Assembly: GCA_900545725.1 (NCBI GenBank)
Contig: URAI01000033.1
Location: 1 to 22,640, forward strand
Direction of reading: 5' to 3'
Length of the DNA: 22,640 nucleotides
From: an uncultured Eubacterium sp.
Lineage (GTDB): Bacteria; Bacillota; Clostridia; Lachnospirales; Lachnospiraceae
Shown here: positions 7,435-15,006 of the stretch, one piece after another
How the letters are laid out: every line of letters begins with the position of its first letter
How positions within the stretch are numbered: position 1 is the stretch's first letter
Position numbers and translations under genes: made by a program
Notes under the pieces: model-generated
What the model was told of the DNA's origin: nothing
Seen by the model: the letters and a program-made list of their open reading frames with translations, nothing else
Databases searched by the model: none

Positions 7435-8748
7435 ATGTATAGAGAAGTATCAAAATTAATAATGTATGGAAGCATGGATAAAGATAGCATCCTTATGGAG
7501 ATGTCGGATATATTCAGAAAATTTGACAATAATGAGGAGTCACAGGAAAGACTTATACAGGACATTTATACAGAGGTAAAAAGACTTCTTGTAGTGGCTA
7601 CAGATTATGGCTTTGATAAGAATCTGTGGCATAATTATCTGACATTTATTCTTATTACGAATGAGAATCCATTTAGCATAACGTGTGAAAAGATTGGTGC
7701 AAATGATGGAAGTGTGAATGAATTTGCTAAAAATGACTTTAAAGTATTTATGAATCTTTTTAATTTCGATTTTTCAAAGATTGAAAAAGCACTTGGTATT
7801 AACTGCTTCTCATTAATTTCTAATTATAAAGCAATTGTAAAAAAAGAGCTTATGTATAATAAAAATGTAAGTGAAAAGGTTCAGGCGTTGAGTGAGAAGC
7901 TTGAAAATGCAAAAGATGAAGAAGAATTTTTTGCAGGAGTAACAGGCTTTTACAAGGATTATGGCGTTGGAATGTTCGGACTTAATAAGGCCTTCAGGAT
8001 AATTGGCAATGAAAATGGAGAAGTGAGATTTAATCCTATTAATAATATGGATAAGGTTATGTTAGATGACCTCGTTGGTTATGAGATACAAAAACAGAAG
8101 CTTATTGAGAATACGGAAGCTTTTGTACAGGGTAGAAAAGCCAACAATACGCTTCTTTACGGTGACAGTGGTACAGGTAAGTCTACAAGTATTAAGGCTA
8201 TTGTCAACCAGTATTACGATCAGGGACTTAGGATGATTGAAATCTACAAGCATCAGTTTAAAGACCTGTCAACTGTTATTGCAAGAATTAAAAACAGAAA
8301 TTATAAGTTCATTATATATATGGACGATCTTTCATTTGAAGAATTTGAAATAGAATATAAGTTCCTTAAGGCGGTTATTGAAGGCGGGGTAGAGACTAAG
8401 CCGGAAAATATCCTGATATATGCAACATCTAACAGGCGTCACCTTATAAAGGAAACATGGAATGACAGAAATGATATGGAAAGTACTAATGGCATACATA
8501 AGTCAGATACAGTTGAAGAGAAGCTTTCGCTTGTAAACAGATTTGGATGTCAGATATGTTATTCTAAGCCATCACATAAGGAATTTTATGATATTGTTAT
8601 TAATCTTGCCAGAAGAAATAATATTAATATGTCAGATGAAGAATTGTGTGCAGAAGCTAACAAGTGGGAAATAAGCCATGGTGGAATATCAGGAAGAACT
8701 GCACAGCAGTTTATCAATCACTGTCTTGGTTTACAGGAAGATAAATAA
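7435..8748 (+). CDS. DUF815-type AAA+ ATPase
   Basis: A 437 aa ATPase with an all-helical N-terminal half and a C-terminal AAA+ module. Walker A is GDSGTGKST (243-251), reached after DDLVGYEIQK, and Walker B is IIYMDDLSFEEFE with D297/D298. Sensor-1-like ILIYATSNRRHL follows, then a region around RFGCQICYSKPSHKEF. These features match the DUF815 family, whose cellular role is not established. I chose ATG 7435 because GGAG lies 6 nt upstream; the in-frame ATG 7423 overlaps that SD and would add only MEKS. It has its own promoter and is followed, after a structured leader, by ruvA. No ruvC is seen upstream of ruvA; this gene takes that position. A role in DNA handling is only a guess from location. 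Confidence 0.85.
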   Translation: MYREVSKLIMYGSMDKDSILMEMSDIFRKFDNNEESQERLIQDIYTEVKRLLVVATDYGFDKNLWHNYLTFILITNENPFSITCEKIGANDGSVNEFAKNDFKVFMNLFNFDFSKIEKALGINCFSLISNYKAIVKKELMYNKNVSEKVQALSEKLENAKDEEEFFAGVTGFYKDYGVGMFGLNKAFRIIGNENGEVRFNPINNMDKVMLDDLVGYEIQKQKLIENTEAFVQGRKANNTLLYGDSGTGKSTSIKAIVNQYYDQGLRMIEIYKHQFKDLSTVIARIKNRNYKFIIYMDDLSFEEFEIEYKFLKAVIEGGVETKPENILIYATSNRRHLIKETWNDRNDMESTNGIHKSDTVEEKLSLVNRFGCQICYSKPSHKEFYDIVINLARRNNINMSDEELCAEANKWEISHGGISGRTAQQFINHCLGLQEDK

Positions 8749-8768
8749 AATAATCAGAAATGAAGATA

Positions 8769-8806
8769 GTGTGAGAAAATAAGTCTGATAGCTTATTTTT
8801 GCACAC
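8769..8806 (+). other. Long hairpin after the ATPase gene
   Basis: GTGTGAGAAAATAAG (8769-8783) pairs with CTTATTTTTGCACAC (8792-8806) in a 15-bp stem with a two-base mismatch; the loop is TCTGATAG. The T-run lies inside the 3' arm, not after it, so termination would need only the inner AT-rich stem. It is either a weak terminator for the ATPase gene or the first domain of the ruvA leader. Confidence 0.5.
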
Positions 8807-8911
8807 GGCTATTTGTTTCTGAGCAAAACAAATAGCCCTTGATGGCAGAAGAAAAATCGCCTGCGCGAATTTTCTTCGCCTCTTCGCAACAAAAGTTGCT
8901 CAGAAATGAGG
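8807..8911 (+). promoter_or_regulatory. Pseudoknot-like leader element of ruvA (copy 1)
   Basis: P1: GGCTATTTGTTT (8807-8818) pairs perfectly with AAACAAATAGCC (8826-8837), loop CTGAGCA (8819-8825). P2: 8848-8860 pairs with 8865-8877, 13 positions with one mismatch, loop CTGC. The P1 loop is complementary to TGCTCAG (8897-8903), directly before the SD ATGAGG (8906-8911). The pairing can grow to 11 bp (8816-8826 with 8896-8906) if P1 opens slightly. A small local hairpin, GCAAC/GTTGC (8886-8899), competes with it. Copy 2 before ruvB has the same order, length and first ten bases. It is probably a structured 5' untranslated RNA that influences ruvA translation; function and ligand, if any, are unknown. 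Confidence 0.6.
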
Positions 8912-8917
8912 ATTGGT

Positions 8918-9529
8918 ATGATTTCCTATATTAAGGGAGAATTGACGGAAGTATTCGAGGATATGATTGTTATAGAAAATAATAATATTGGATATAACAT
9001 CAGAGTGCCGGCATGTGTTATTGATGAGATGCCGCATACCGGCGAGTTTGTTAAAGTATATACATATATGTATGTCAGGGAAGATGCAATTAATCTGTTT
9101 GGCTTTTTATCGCGCGATGAGGTTGAGATATTTAAGCTGCTTATTAATGTAAGTGGAATTGGACCTAAAGGGGCACTTGCAATATTATCAGCAATGACAG
9201 TTGATGAATTAAGATTTGCAATATTATCAGATGATGTCAAGGTGATAAAGAGTGCGCCGGGAATAGGTGCAAAGACAGCACAGCGCCTTATAATAGAATT
9301 AAAAGATAAGCTGAACCTTGAAGATACATTAGAGAGAGCTGTAAACAGCACAGAAAAGAAAAAAGCAGGCAGTGGTAATGTTATGCTTGCAAGAAATGAT
9401 GCGGTTGAAGCGCTTGTTGCATTAGGATATAGCAACAGTGAAGCTTTAAGGGCAGTAAAGCTTGTTGATAATGCCGATGAGAAGGATTCAGATATGATTC
9501 TTAAGGAAGCATTAAAGAAGCTTGTATAA
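8918..9529 (+). CDS. ruvA: Holliday junction branch migration protein RuvA
   Basis: RuvA binds four-way DNA junctions as a tetramer and loads the RuvB motor during recombination and repair. The 203 aa product starts with MISYIKGELTEVFEDMIVIE, the usual N-terminus, so I chose ATG 8918, 6 nt after the SD ATGAGG. The in-frame ATG 8906 is part of that SD. Domain I (OB fold) covers about residues 1-63. Two helix-hairpin-helix motifs follow in domain II: VSGIGPKGAL (78-87) and APGIGAKTAQ (113-122). A flexible lysine-rich linker leads to the C-terminal domain III that contacts RuvB (about 157-203). The length is normal. ruvB follows after 177 nt, an unusually long gap for this pair, filled by a structured element and a possible small frame. 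Confidence 0.96.
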   Translation: MISYIKGELTEVFEDMIVIENNNIGYNIRVPACVIDEMPHTGEFVKVYTYMYVREDAINLFGFLSRDEVEIFKLLINVSGIGPKGALAILSAMTVDELRFAILSDDVKVIKSAPGIGAKTAQRLIIELKDKLNLEDTLERAVNSTEKKKAGSGNVMLARNDAVEALVALGYSNSEALRAVKLVDNADEKDSDMILKEALKKLV

Positions 9530-9547
9530 TGAAAAATGGAGGATGGT

Positions 9548-9652
9548 GTGAAGAATCAGGTTGATATGCTGATTATTCATAAGTTTGTAAATGAACCGGC
9601 TATTTGTGCAGCAGGCATCACAAAGCAGCTTTTGCCGCAGAGCCAGATCTGA
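9548..9652 (+). CDS. Possible 34-aa small protein or leader peptide
   Basis: GTG 9548 opens a 34-codon frame ending at TGA 9650-9652, preceded at 5 nt by a strong SD (AATGGAGG, 9536-9542) directly after the ruvA stop. The product begins MKNQVDMLIIHKFVNEPA and has no recognisable domain. Its 3' third overlaps the ruvB leader element, so its translation would disturb that fold; a leader-peptide role is possible. It could also be a chance frame, or the SD could be a leftover of an earlier ruvB start before the leader element came in. No homology evidence is available. Confidence 0.3.
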   Translation: MKNQVDMLIIHKFVNEPAICAAGITKQLLPQSQI

Positions 9653-9701
9653 TATCTGGCTCGCAGCTCCTCCGGTATCAGCAAATGCCTGCGGAATGGA
9701 G
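9598..9701 (+). promoter_or_regulatory. Pseudoknot-like leader element of ruvB (copy 2)
   Basis: It begins with the same GGCTATTTGT as copy 1. P1: GGCT (9598-9601) plus TTTGTG (9603-9608) pair with CACAAA (9619-9624) plus AGCT (9627-9630), with one small internal loop and one G-U. The P1 loop (9609-9618) contains GCAGGCAT, complementary to ATGCCTGC (9685-9692), which directly precedes the SD GGAATGGAG (9693-9701). P2: GAGCCAGAT (9640-9648) pairs perfectly with ATCTGGCTC (9654-9662), loop CTGAT. Loop pairing and P2 differ in sequence from copy 1 but keep the pairing, which supports a real RNA fold. A role in ruvB translation is inferred from its position. Confidence 0.6.
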
Positions 9702-9706
9702 ATAAT

Positions 9707-10702
9707 GTGGAAAAAAGAGTGATATCGACGGAACTGGCTGAAGAAGATATTAAAATAGAAAGCAATCTGCGTCCACTATCGCTTGATGATTACATTGGAC
9801 AGGATAAGGTCAAAAGGAACCTTAAAGTATATATACAGGCTGCCAGGGAAAGAGGCGACGCATTAGACCATGTGTTGTTTTATGGACCTCCGGGACTTGG
9901 TAAAACAACACTTGCGGGTGTTATTGCCAATGAACTTGGAGTTAATCTTAAGGTTACATCAGGTCCGGCAATAGAAAAACCTGGTGAAATGGCTGCAATT
10001 CTTAACAATCTGTCAGAGGGTGATGTATTATTTGTTGACGAGATTCACAGACTTAACAGACAGGTTGAGGAAGTGCTATATCCGGCTATGGAAGATTATC
10101 AGATAGATGTGATGATAGGAAAGGGTGCTACAGCACGTTCAATAAGACTGGAGCTGCCTAAGTTTACGCTTGTGGGTGCAACTACAAGGGCAGGTCTTTT
10201 GTCAGCACCGTTAAGGGATAGATTTGGCGTTGTAAGTCATCTGGAATTTTATAGTATTAAAGAGCTTGAAACTATTATAATACGTTCGGCAGGAGTCCTG
10301 AACGTAGATATAGATGCCAAGGGGGCACATGAACTTGCAAGGAGGTCGAGAGGAACGCCAAGACTTGCAAACAGGCTTCTTAAGAGAGTAAGAGATTTTG
10401 CACAGGTAAAATATGATGGAAGAATAACATGGGAGGTCGCTGATTATGCACTTAACCTTCTTGATGTTGATAAAGACGGACTGGATAGAAATGACCGTAT
10501 CATACTTAATACTATAATTTCAAAGTTTTCAGGAGGACCGGTGGGTATAGAGACACTTGCTGCATCCATTGGTGAAGATTCAGGAACACTTGAAGAGGTA
10601 TATGAGCCATATCTTATACAGAATGGATTTATTAACAGGACACCAAGAGGAAGGGTCGCAACAAAGCAGGCGTACATTAATCTGGGTATTGAACAAATAT
10701 AG
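9707..10702 (+). CDS. ruvB: Holliday junction branch migration ATPase RuvB
   Basis: RuvB is the AAA+ hexameric motor that drives branch migration with RuvA. Start GTG 9707, with GGAG 5 nt upstream; the ATG at 9705 is out of frame. The 331 aa length is normal. LRPLSLDDYIGQDKVK near residue 21 is the family N-terminal pattern. Walker A is GPPGLGKTT (60-68), Walker B LFVDEIHRL (108-116), and the sensor region is TLVGATTRAGLLSAPLRDRF with the arginine finger. The C-terminal winged-helix domain ends in GFINRTPRGRVAT. No ruvC is present nearby. An 82-nt gap separates it from zapA; no clear terminator is visible there. Confidence 0.97.
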   Translation: MEKRVISTELAEEDIKIESNLRPLSLDDYIGQDKVKRNLKVYIQAARERGDALDHVLFYGPPGLGKTTLAGVIANELGVNLKVTSGPAIEKPGEMAAILNNLSEGDVLFVDEIHRLNRQVEEVLYPAMEDYQIDVMIGKGATARSIRLELPKFTLVGATTRAGLLSAPLRDRFGVVSHLEFYSIKELETIIIRSAGVLNVDIDAKGAHELARRSRGTPRLANRLLKRVRDFAQVKYDGRITWEVADYALNLLDVDKDGLDRNDRIILNTIISKFSGGPVGIETLAASIGEDSGTLEEVYEPYLIQNGFINRTPRGRVATKQAYINLGIEQI

Positions 10703-10784
10703 GATATAATGTATAATGAAAAGTAAATTATTTGTTTAGATTGTATATTATACTGAACATATTAACAATTTGGGGAGGAATTCA

Positions 10785-11192
10785 ATGTCATCGAAGAATA
10801 ATACAGAAGTAATTATCGGAGGTAAGGTATTTACCCTTAGCGGATATGAAAGTGAAGAATATCTCCAGAAAGTTGCAGCTTATATCAATGGTAAGCTTTC
10901 AGGATTTAATGCAGATGATGCTTATAGAAGACAGTCAGCAGAATACAGAGCTAATCTTATGTATCTTAATATAGCTGATGATTATTTTAAGGCTAAGAAT
11001 ATGGTGGAAAGTCTTCAGACTGAGATTGATAATAAGGATAAGCAGATTAATGATTTAAAGCATGAACTTATAACTTCGCAGATTAAGATTGAAGCGTTGA
11101 ATAAGGAAAGAACAGAATTAAAAGGACAGATAAGTACATATCAGAAGAGTATTGCCAAACTGGAAGAACAGTTAGACAAAACTGACAAATAA
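10785..11192 (+). CDS. zapA: Cell division protein ZapA
   Basis: ZapA binds FtsZ and promotes bundling of the Z-ring. The product is 135 aa from ATG 10785 with GGGGAGG 6 nt upstream; an upstream in-frame TTG (10770) lies in the SD and is rejected. The N-terminal ZapA domain shows NTEVIIGGKVFTLSGYESEE and VAAYINGKL, followed by an A/N-rich helix. From about residue 75 to the end a charged, heptad-like stretch (KNMVESLQTEIDNKDKQ) predicts a long coiled coil, longer than in short ZapA proteins but common in Clostridia. It heads a probable operon with the U32 gene (17 nt gap), the SEDS protein and the penicillin-binding protein. Confidence 0.88.
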   Translation: MSSKNNTEVIIGGKVFTLSGYESEEYLQKVAAYINGKLSGFNADDAYRRQSAEYRANLMYLNIADDYFKAKNMVESLQTEIDNKDKQINDLKHELITSQIKIEALNKERTELKGQISTYQKSIAKLEEQLDKTDK

Positions 11193-11209
11193 TAATATGG
11201 AGAACTGAT

Positions 11210-13651
11210 TTGAAAATTAATAAAAAAGTAGAGGTGCTTGCACCGGCAGGCTCGTATGAGATTATGGAGGCTGTTATTAATGCCGGAGCAGATGCTGTGT
11301 ATCTTGGCGGTGACAGTTTTGGAGCAAGGGCATTTGCAGGCAATCTTAATAAGGAAGAGCTTTTAAAGGCAATTGATTATGCACATATAAGAGATAGAAA
11401 AATATATCTTACAGTTAATACATTATTAAAGGAGCATGAACTTGGAACACAGCTTATAGAATATCTTAAGCCATTTTATGAGGCAGGGCTTGATGCTGTA
11501 ATCGTACAGGATATGGGTGTGTTTAAGTTAATAAGGGAGCATTTTCCTGATATGCCAATACATGCAAGTACACAGATGACGATAACAGGTGCAGAGGGGG
11601 CTAAGATACTTGAGAATTTACATGCAACGAGAGTTGTCACTGCAAGAGAGCTTAAACTTGATGAGATTAAAGCAATACATAATTCGTGTAATATTGAGAT
11701 AGAAAGCTTTGTGCATGGAGCATTGTGCTATTGTTATTCCGGTCAATGTCTTTTAAGTAGCATGAATGGTGGAAGAAGCGGTAACAGGGGAAGGTGTGCA
11801 CAGCCATGCAGAATGGAATATGATGTATATGATTCTGACGGTTCAATGCAGGAGTCATCAGAAGGCAGGTATGTATTAAGCCCTAAGGACATGTGTGCAA
11901 TTAAGATTCTGCCTGATATTATTGATGCCGGGGTATATTCGCTTAAGATAGAAGGAAGAATGAAGAATGTTACATATGCTGCTGCTGTAACTGCATTATA
12001 CAGAAAGTATGTAGATATGTATCTTGAGTATGGCAGGAAGGGGTATAAGGTTGATGATAATGATATTAATGACCTTATGGATATTTATAACAGAGGAGCA
12101 TTTACAACAGGATATTATAACAGTAATAAAGGCATGCAGATGATGTCTGTACAAAGACCTAACCATATGGGAACGAGAGCCTTAGAGGTCATGTCCAATG
12201 TGTCAGGCAGAATAACATTTAAGGCACTTGAACAGATTAATCCGCAGGATGTGTTTGAGATAGACAGGGATAATTCATTTTCAAGCGGAGACTCTTATAA
12301 GACAGGACAGACATTTGAAGTTAATCTTCCTAAGAGGTTCAGGCTCTGTAAGGGCAGGGTGTTATATAGAACCAGAAACGGACGGATTGTAAAGGATACG
12401 GCAGCTAAGTATACACAGATTCCTGTAAAGAAAAAGATTGATGTTGCATTTTATGCACAGGCAGGACAAAAAGCTAATATTATGCTTACAGATTCAATAA
12501 CAGGACTTGTAAGTTATACAGAGGGTGAGATTGTATCTGAAGCTTTAAAGCAGCCGCTTTCAAAAGATAAGATTATACAGACTTTATCTAAGACCGGTGA
12601 TACTCCGTTTGAGTGTGGAAATATTGTCCTTGAGATGGCAGACAATATATTTATACCTATGGGACAACTCAATGAACTTAGAAGAAATGCTTTCCATGAT
12701 ATGGAAGATATGATTACTGCTGAGTATAGAAGAGAATATATACATGTATGCAATGATAAGAAATGTGATTGTAATTATCAGACGGCTGATAAAAAAACGG
12801 TTCATTATAAGAAAAGTGTAATGATTATGCATATGCAGCAGCTTGAAGGTGTATATGAAGATGGCAATATAGATGATATATATTATAATTTCAGCCTTTT
12901 TGAGGATAAAGAAGACATTTATAATGAAATCAGCAGATGTCATAATGCAGGAAAAAGAGCGGTTCTGGTTCTGCCGCATATAACGACACAAAAGACTTCT
13001 TCTAAAGTGTATAATCTTATCATGCAGGCAGTTATGCCGGAAATTGATGATAAACGATGCAGAGTTGATGCAGTAATGGTAAGAAATATGCAGCAGATTG
13101 GAATATTTGCAAAGATAGCCGGACAGGATGGATATACAGGAACTACGGATGTTATTACGGATGCATGTATGTATATATGGAATACAGAGGCATTAAAGCA
13201 GTTTGATGATATTGCTAAGCTTTGCGGATTAAGGCTTATTAAGGTTACACTTCCATATGAGCTGACATCAGGTGAGATGGCTGATATTAATAAGAGTTAT
13301 TCTGACATTGATGTTGAACTTGTTGTATATACAAGAATACCGGTTATGATATCAGAACAGTGTGTAAGAAAGACGAAAGGAATGTGTGATCATTCATATA
13401 ATAAAGTTATATTACAGGATATTAAAAAACGCAGCTTTACCGTACAGAGTATATGCAGTTATTGTTACAGTATTATGTATGATTCAAAAAGACTTAATAT
13501 AGCAGGCAGAATTGACGATATAAAGTCGACAGGTGCAGATTATTTAAGATACGAACTTATTGATGAAAATGAAAGGATTGACCAGATAAATGCTCAAAGT
13601 AACGAACCTGATGATATGGAAAGCGGACATTTTATAATGGGGGTTGAATAA
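11210..13651 (+). CDS. U32 family protein with C-terminal extension (RlhA-like)
   Basis: An 813 aa U32 family member. TTG 11210 has GGAG 7 nt upstream. The N-terminal TIM-barrel part starts KVEVLAPAGSYEIMEAVINA, and the family signature ESFVHGALCYCYSGQC is at about residues 165-180, followed by C196 and C200 in RGRCAQPC. These cysteines are expected to bind an Fe-S cluster. A further cysteine group lies at about 715-760 (CVRKTKGMC, SICSYCYS). The size and a middle region typical of DUF3656 resemble E. coli RlhA (YdcP), which hydroxylates 23S rRNA C2501 and is linked to prephenate. Peptidase activity is historically assigned but doubtful for this subgroup, so an RNA modification role is likelier though not proven here. 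The stop overlaps the next ATG (TAATG). Confidence 0.88.
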   Translation: MKINKKVEVLAPAGSYEIMEAVINAGADAVYLGGDSFGARAFAGNLNKEELLKAIDYAHIRDRKIYLTVNTLLKEHELGTQLIEYLKPFYEAGLDAVIVQDMGVFKLIREHFPDMPIHASTQMTITGAEGAKILENLHATRVVTARELKLDEIKAIHNSCNIEIESFVHGALCYCYSGQCLLSSMNGGRSGNRGRCAQPCRMEYDVYDSDGSMQESSEGRYVLSPKDMCAIKILPDIIDAGVYSLKIEGRMKNVTYAAAVTALYRKYVDMYLEYGRKGYKVDDNDINDLMDIYNRGAFTTGYYNSNKGMQMMSVQRPNHMGTRALEVMSNVSGRITFKALEQINPQDVFEIDRDNSFSSGDSYKTGQTFEVNLPKRFRLCKGRVLYRTRNGRIVKDTAAKYTQIPVKKKIDVAFYAQAGQKANIMLTDSITGLVSYTEGEIVSEALKQPLSKDKIIQTLSKTGDTPFECGNIVLEMADNIFIPMGQLNELRRNAFHDMEDMITAEYRREYIHVCNDKKCDCNYQTADKKTVHYKKSVMIMHMQQLEGVYEDGNIDDIYYNFSLFEDKEDIYNEISRCHNAGKRAVLVLPHITTQKTSSKVYNLIMQAVMPEIDDKRCRVDAVMVRNMQQIGIFAKIAGQDGYTGTTDVITDACMYIWNTEALKQFDDIAKLCGLRLIKVTLPYELTSGEMADINKSYSDIDVELVVYTRIPVMISEQCVRKTKGMCDHSYNKVILQDIKKRSFTVQSICSYCYSIMYDSKRLNIAGRIDDIKSTGADYLRYELIDENERIDQINAQSNEPDDMESGHFIMGVE

Positions 13652-15006
13652 TGCAGTCGGTATTTATAGATATTTCAAAGTATATATTTGCAGGAATAAT
13701 TGCATTGTATACCCTTGCATCATATAACGGTGCGATTATGCGTAAAGAAGAAAGAATAAGAAAAGTATGTACTATACAGAATATACTTATGTTTAGTATG
13801 CATTTGCTGGGCTTTCTTATATTGTACATACTTAATGAAGAGGACATGAAATATGTAATCCTTTATTTTGCGCAGTTTGTATATTTATTTGTAACTTTAA
13901 TGATTTTTGATGTGTTATATCCTAAGGCCTCAAGGCTTCTTGTCAATAATATGTGCATGCTGATGTCGATAGGCTTTATAATGATTGCAAGGCTTGATTT
14001 TGATAAATGCATCAAGCAGTTTGTAATTGCGGCATGTGGTACGGTAATAACTTTTTTTGTACCATGGATGCTTAAGAAGTTCAAGAGTTTTAGAAATCTT
14101 GGATGGTTATATGGAATAGTTGGATTTGTACTGCTTGTTGCTGTGCTTTTTGGCACGAAGGTATTCGGTGCTAATCTGGTACTTACAGTAGGACAGTTCT
14201 CGGTACAGCCGGGAGAATTTGTCAAGATACTTTATATTATGTTTGTAGCGTCAATGTTTAATAAATCTACATCATTTAAACAGACGGTTATTATTACAAT
14301 TGCGGCAGCAGCACACGTCATTGTTCTGGTATTGTCTAATGACCTTGGTGCAGCACTTATATTTTTTATTGTATATATTATGCTTTTGTATACAGCTACA
14401 AGAAATGTCGGCTATCTTTTTGCAGGTGCAGCAGCAGGTTCGGCGGCAGGATATGTTGCCTATAAATTGTTTGCACATGTACAGAAAAGGGTGCAGATAT
14501 GGCGGGATCCGTGGTCAACCTTTGAAACCTCAGGATATCAGATATGTCAGTCTTTATTTGCTATTGGAATGGGGTCATGGTTTGGATATGGACTTGGTCA
14601 GGGGACACCATCTAAGATACCTGTTGCAGAAAAGGATTTTATGTTTTCTGCACTGACAGAGGAATTCGGAGCAGCATTTACTATAGCATTACTTCTTATC
14701 TGCCTGAATAATCTTATTCTTATGATGAATATAGCATCAAGATGCAGAACACTGTTTTACAGACTTGTAGCTGTAGGGATTGGTGTAACTTATGGATTTC
14801 AGGTTTTCCTTACTGTCGGAGGTGCGATTAAGCTTATACCGATGACAGGAGTAACATTGCCATTTGTAAGTTATGGCGGAAGTTCAATTATAAGTTCACT
14901 GTTTATGTTTGCACTTATAAATGGTATGTATAATATGAGACAGGATGAAGGTGAGACAGAGCATGAGCAAAGAAGAAAAAAGCAGAAGGACAGGAAAGAA
15001 GTATAA
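13651..15006 (+). CDS. SEDS peptidoglycan polymerase (FtsW/RodA/SpoVE family)
   Basis: A 451 aa polytopic membrane protein that polymerises lipid II into glycan strands, working with a class B penicillin-binding protein. Family motifs: VQPGEFVKI (about 185-193), SNDLGAALIFF with the likely catalytic D231, RVQIWRDPW in the large outer loop, and the late signature TLPFVSYGGSSII. About ten membrane helices are expected. The N-terminus has extra hydrophobic segments before the core, and the C-terminus is a highly charged cytoplasmic tail. It overlaps the U32 stop by one base and the following PBP gene by 44 nt. Whether it serves elongation, division or sporulation cannot be told from the sequence; zapA in the operon slightly favours a division link. 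Confidence 0.92.
   Translation: MQSVFIDISKYIFAGIIALYTLASYNGAIMRKEERIRKVCTIQNILMFSMHLLGFLILYILNEEDMKYVILYFAQFVYLFVTLMIFDVLYPKASRLLVNNMCMLMSIGFIMIARLDFDKCIKQFVIAACGTVITFFVPWMLKKFKSFRNLGWLYGIVGFVLLVAVLFGTKVFGANLVLTVGQFSVQPGEFVKILYIMFVASMFNKSTSFKQTVIITIAAAAHVIVLVLSNDLGAALIFFIVYIMLLYTATRNVGYLFAGAAAGSAAGYVAYKLFAHVQKRVQIWRDPWSTFETSGYQICQSLFAIGMGSWFGYGLGQGTPSKIPVAEKDFMFSALTEEFGAAFTIALLLICLNNLILMMNIASRCRTLFYRLVAVGIGVTYGFQVFLTVGGAIKLIPMTGVTLPFVSYGGSSIISSLFMFALINGMYNMRQDEGETEHEQRRKKQKDRKEV

Noticed and set aside
8842..8937. A 30-codon frame from ATG 8842 overlapping the start of ruvA.
   Set aside because: It has no SD, runs through the P2 hairpin of the leader element and overlaps the conserved ruvA start, so it is probably a chance frame.
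9577..9765. A 62-codon minus-strand frame covering the ruvA-ruvB gap.
   Set aside because: It runs antisense into the start of ruvB, and its openness is explained by the palindromic leader element.
14300..14656. A 118-codon + strand frame inside the SEDS polymerase gene.
   Set aside because: It is an out-of-frame shadow of a gene with clear SEDS motifs; the product is Gln/Leu-rich without any recognisable pattern or SD.
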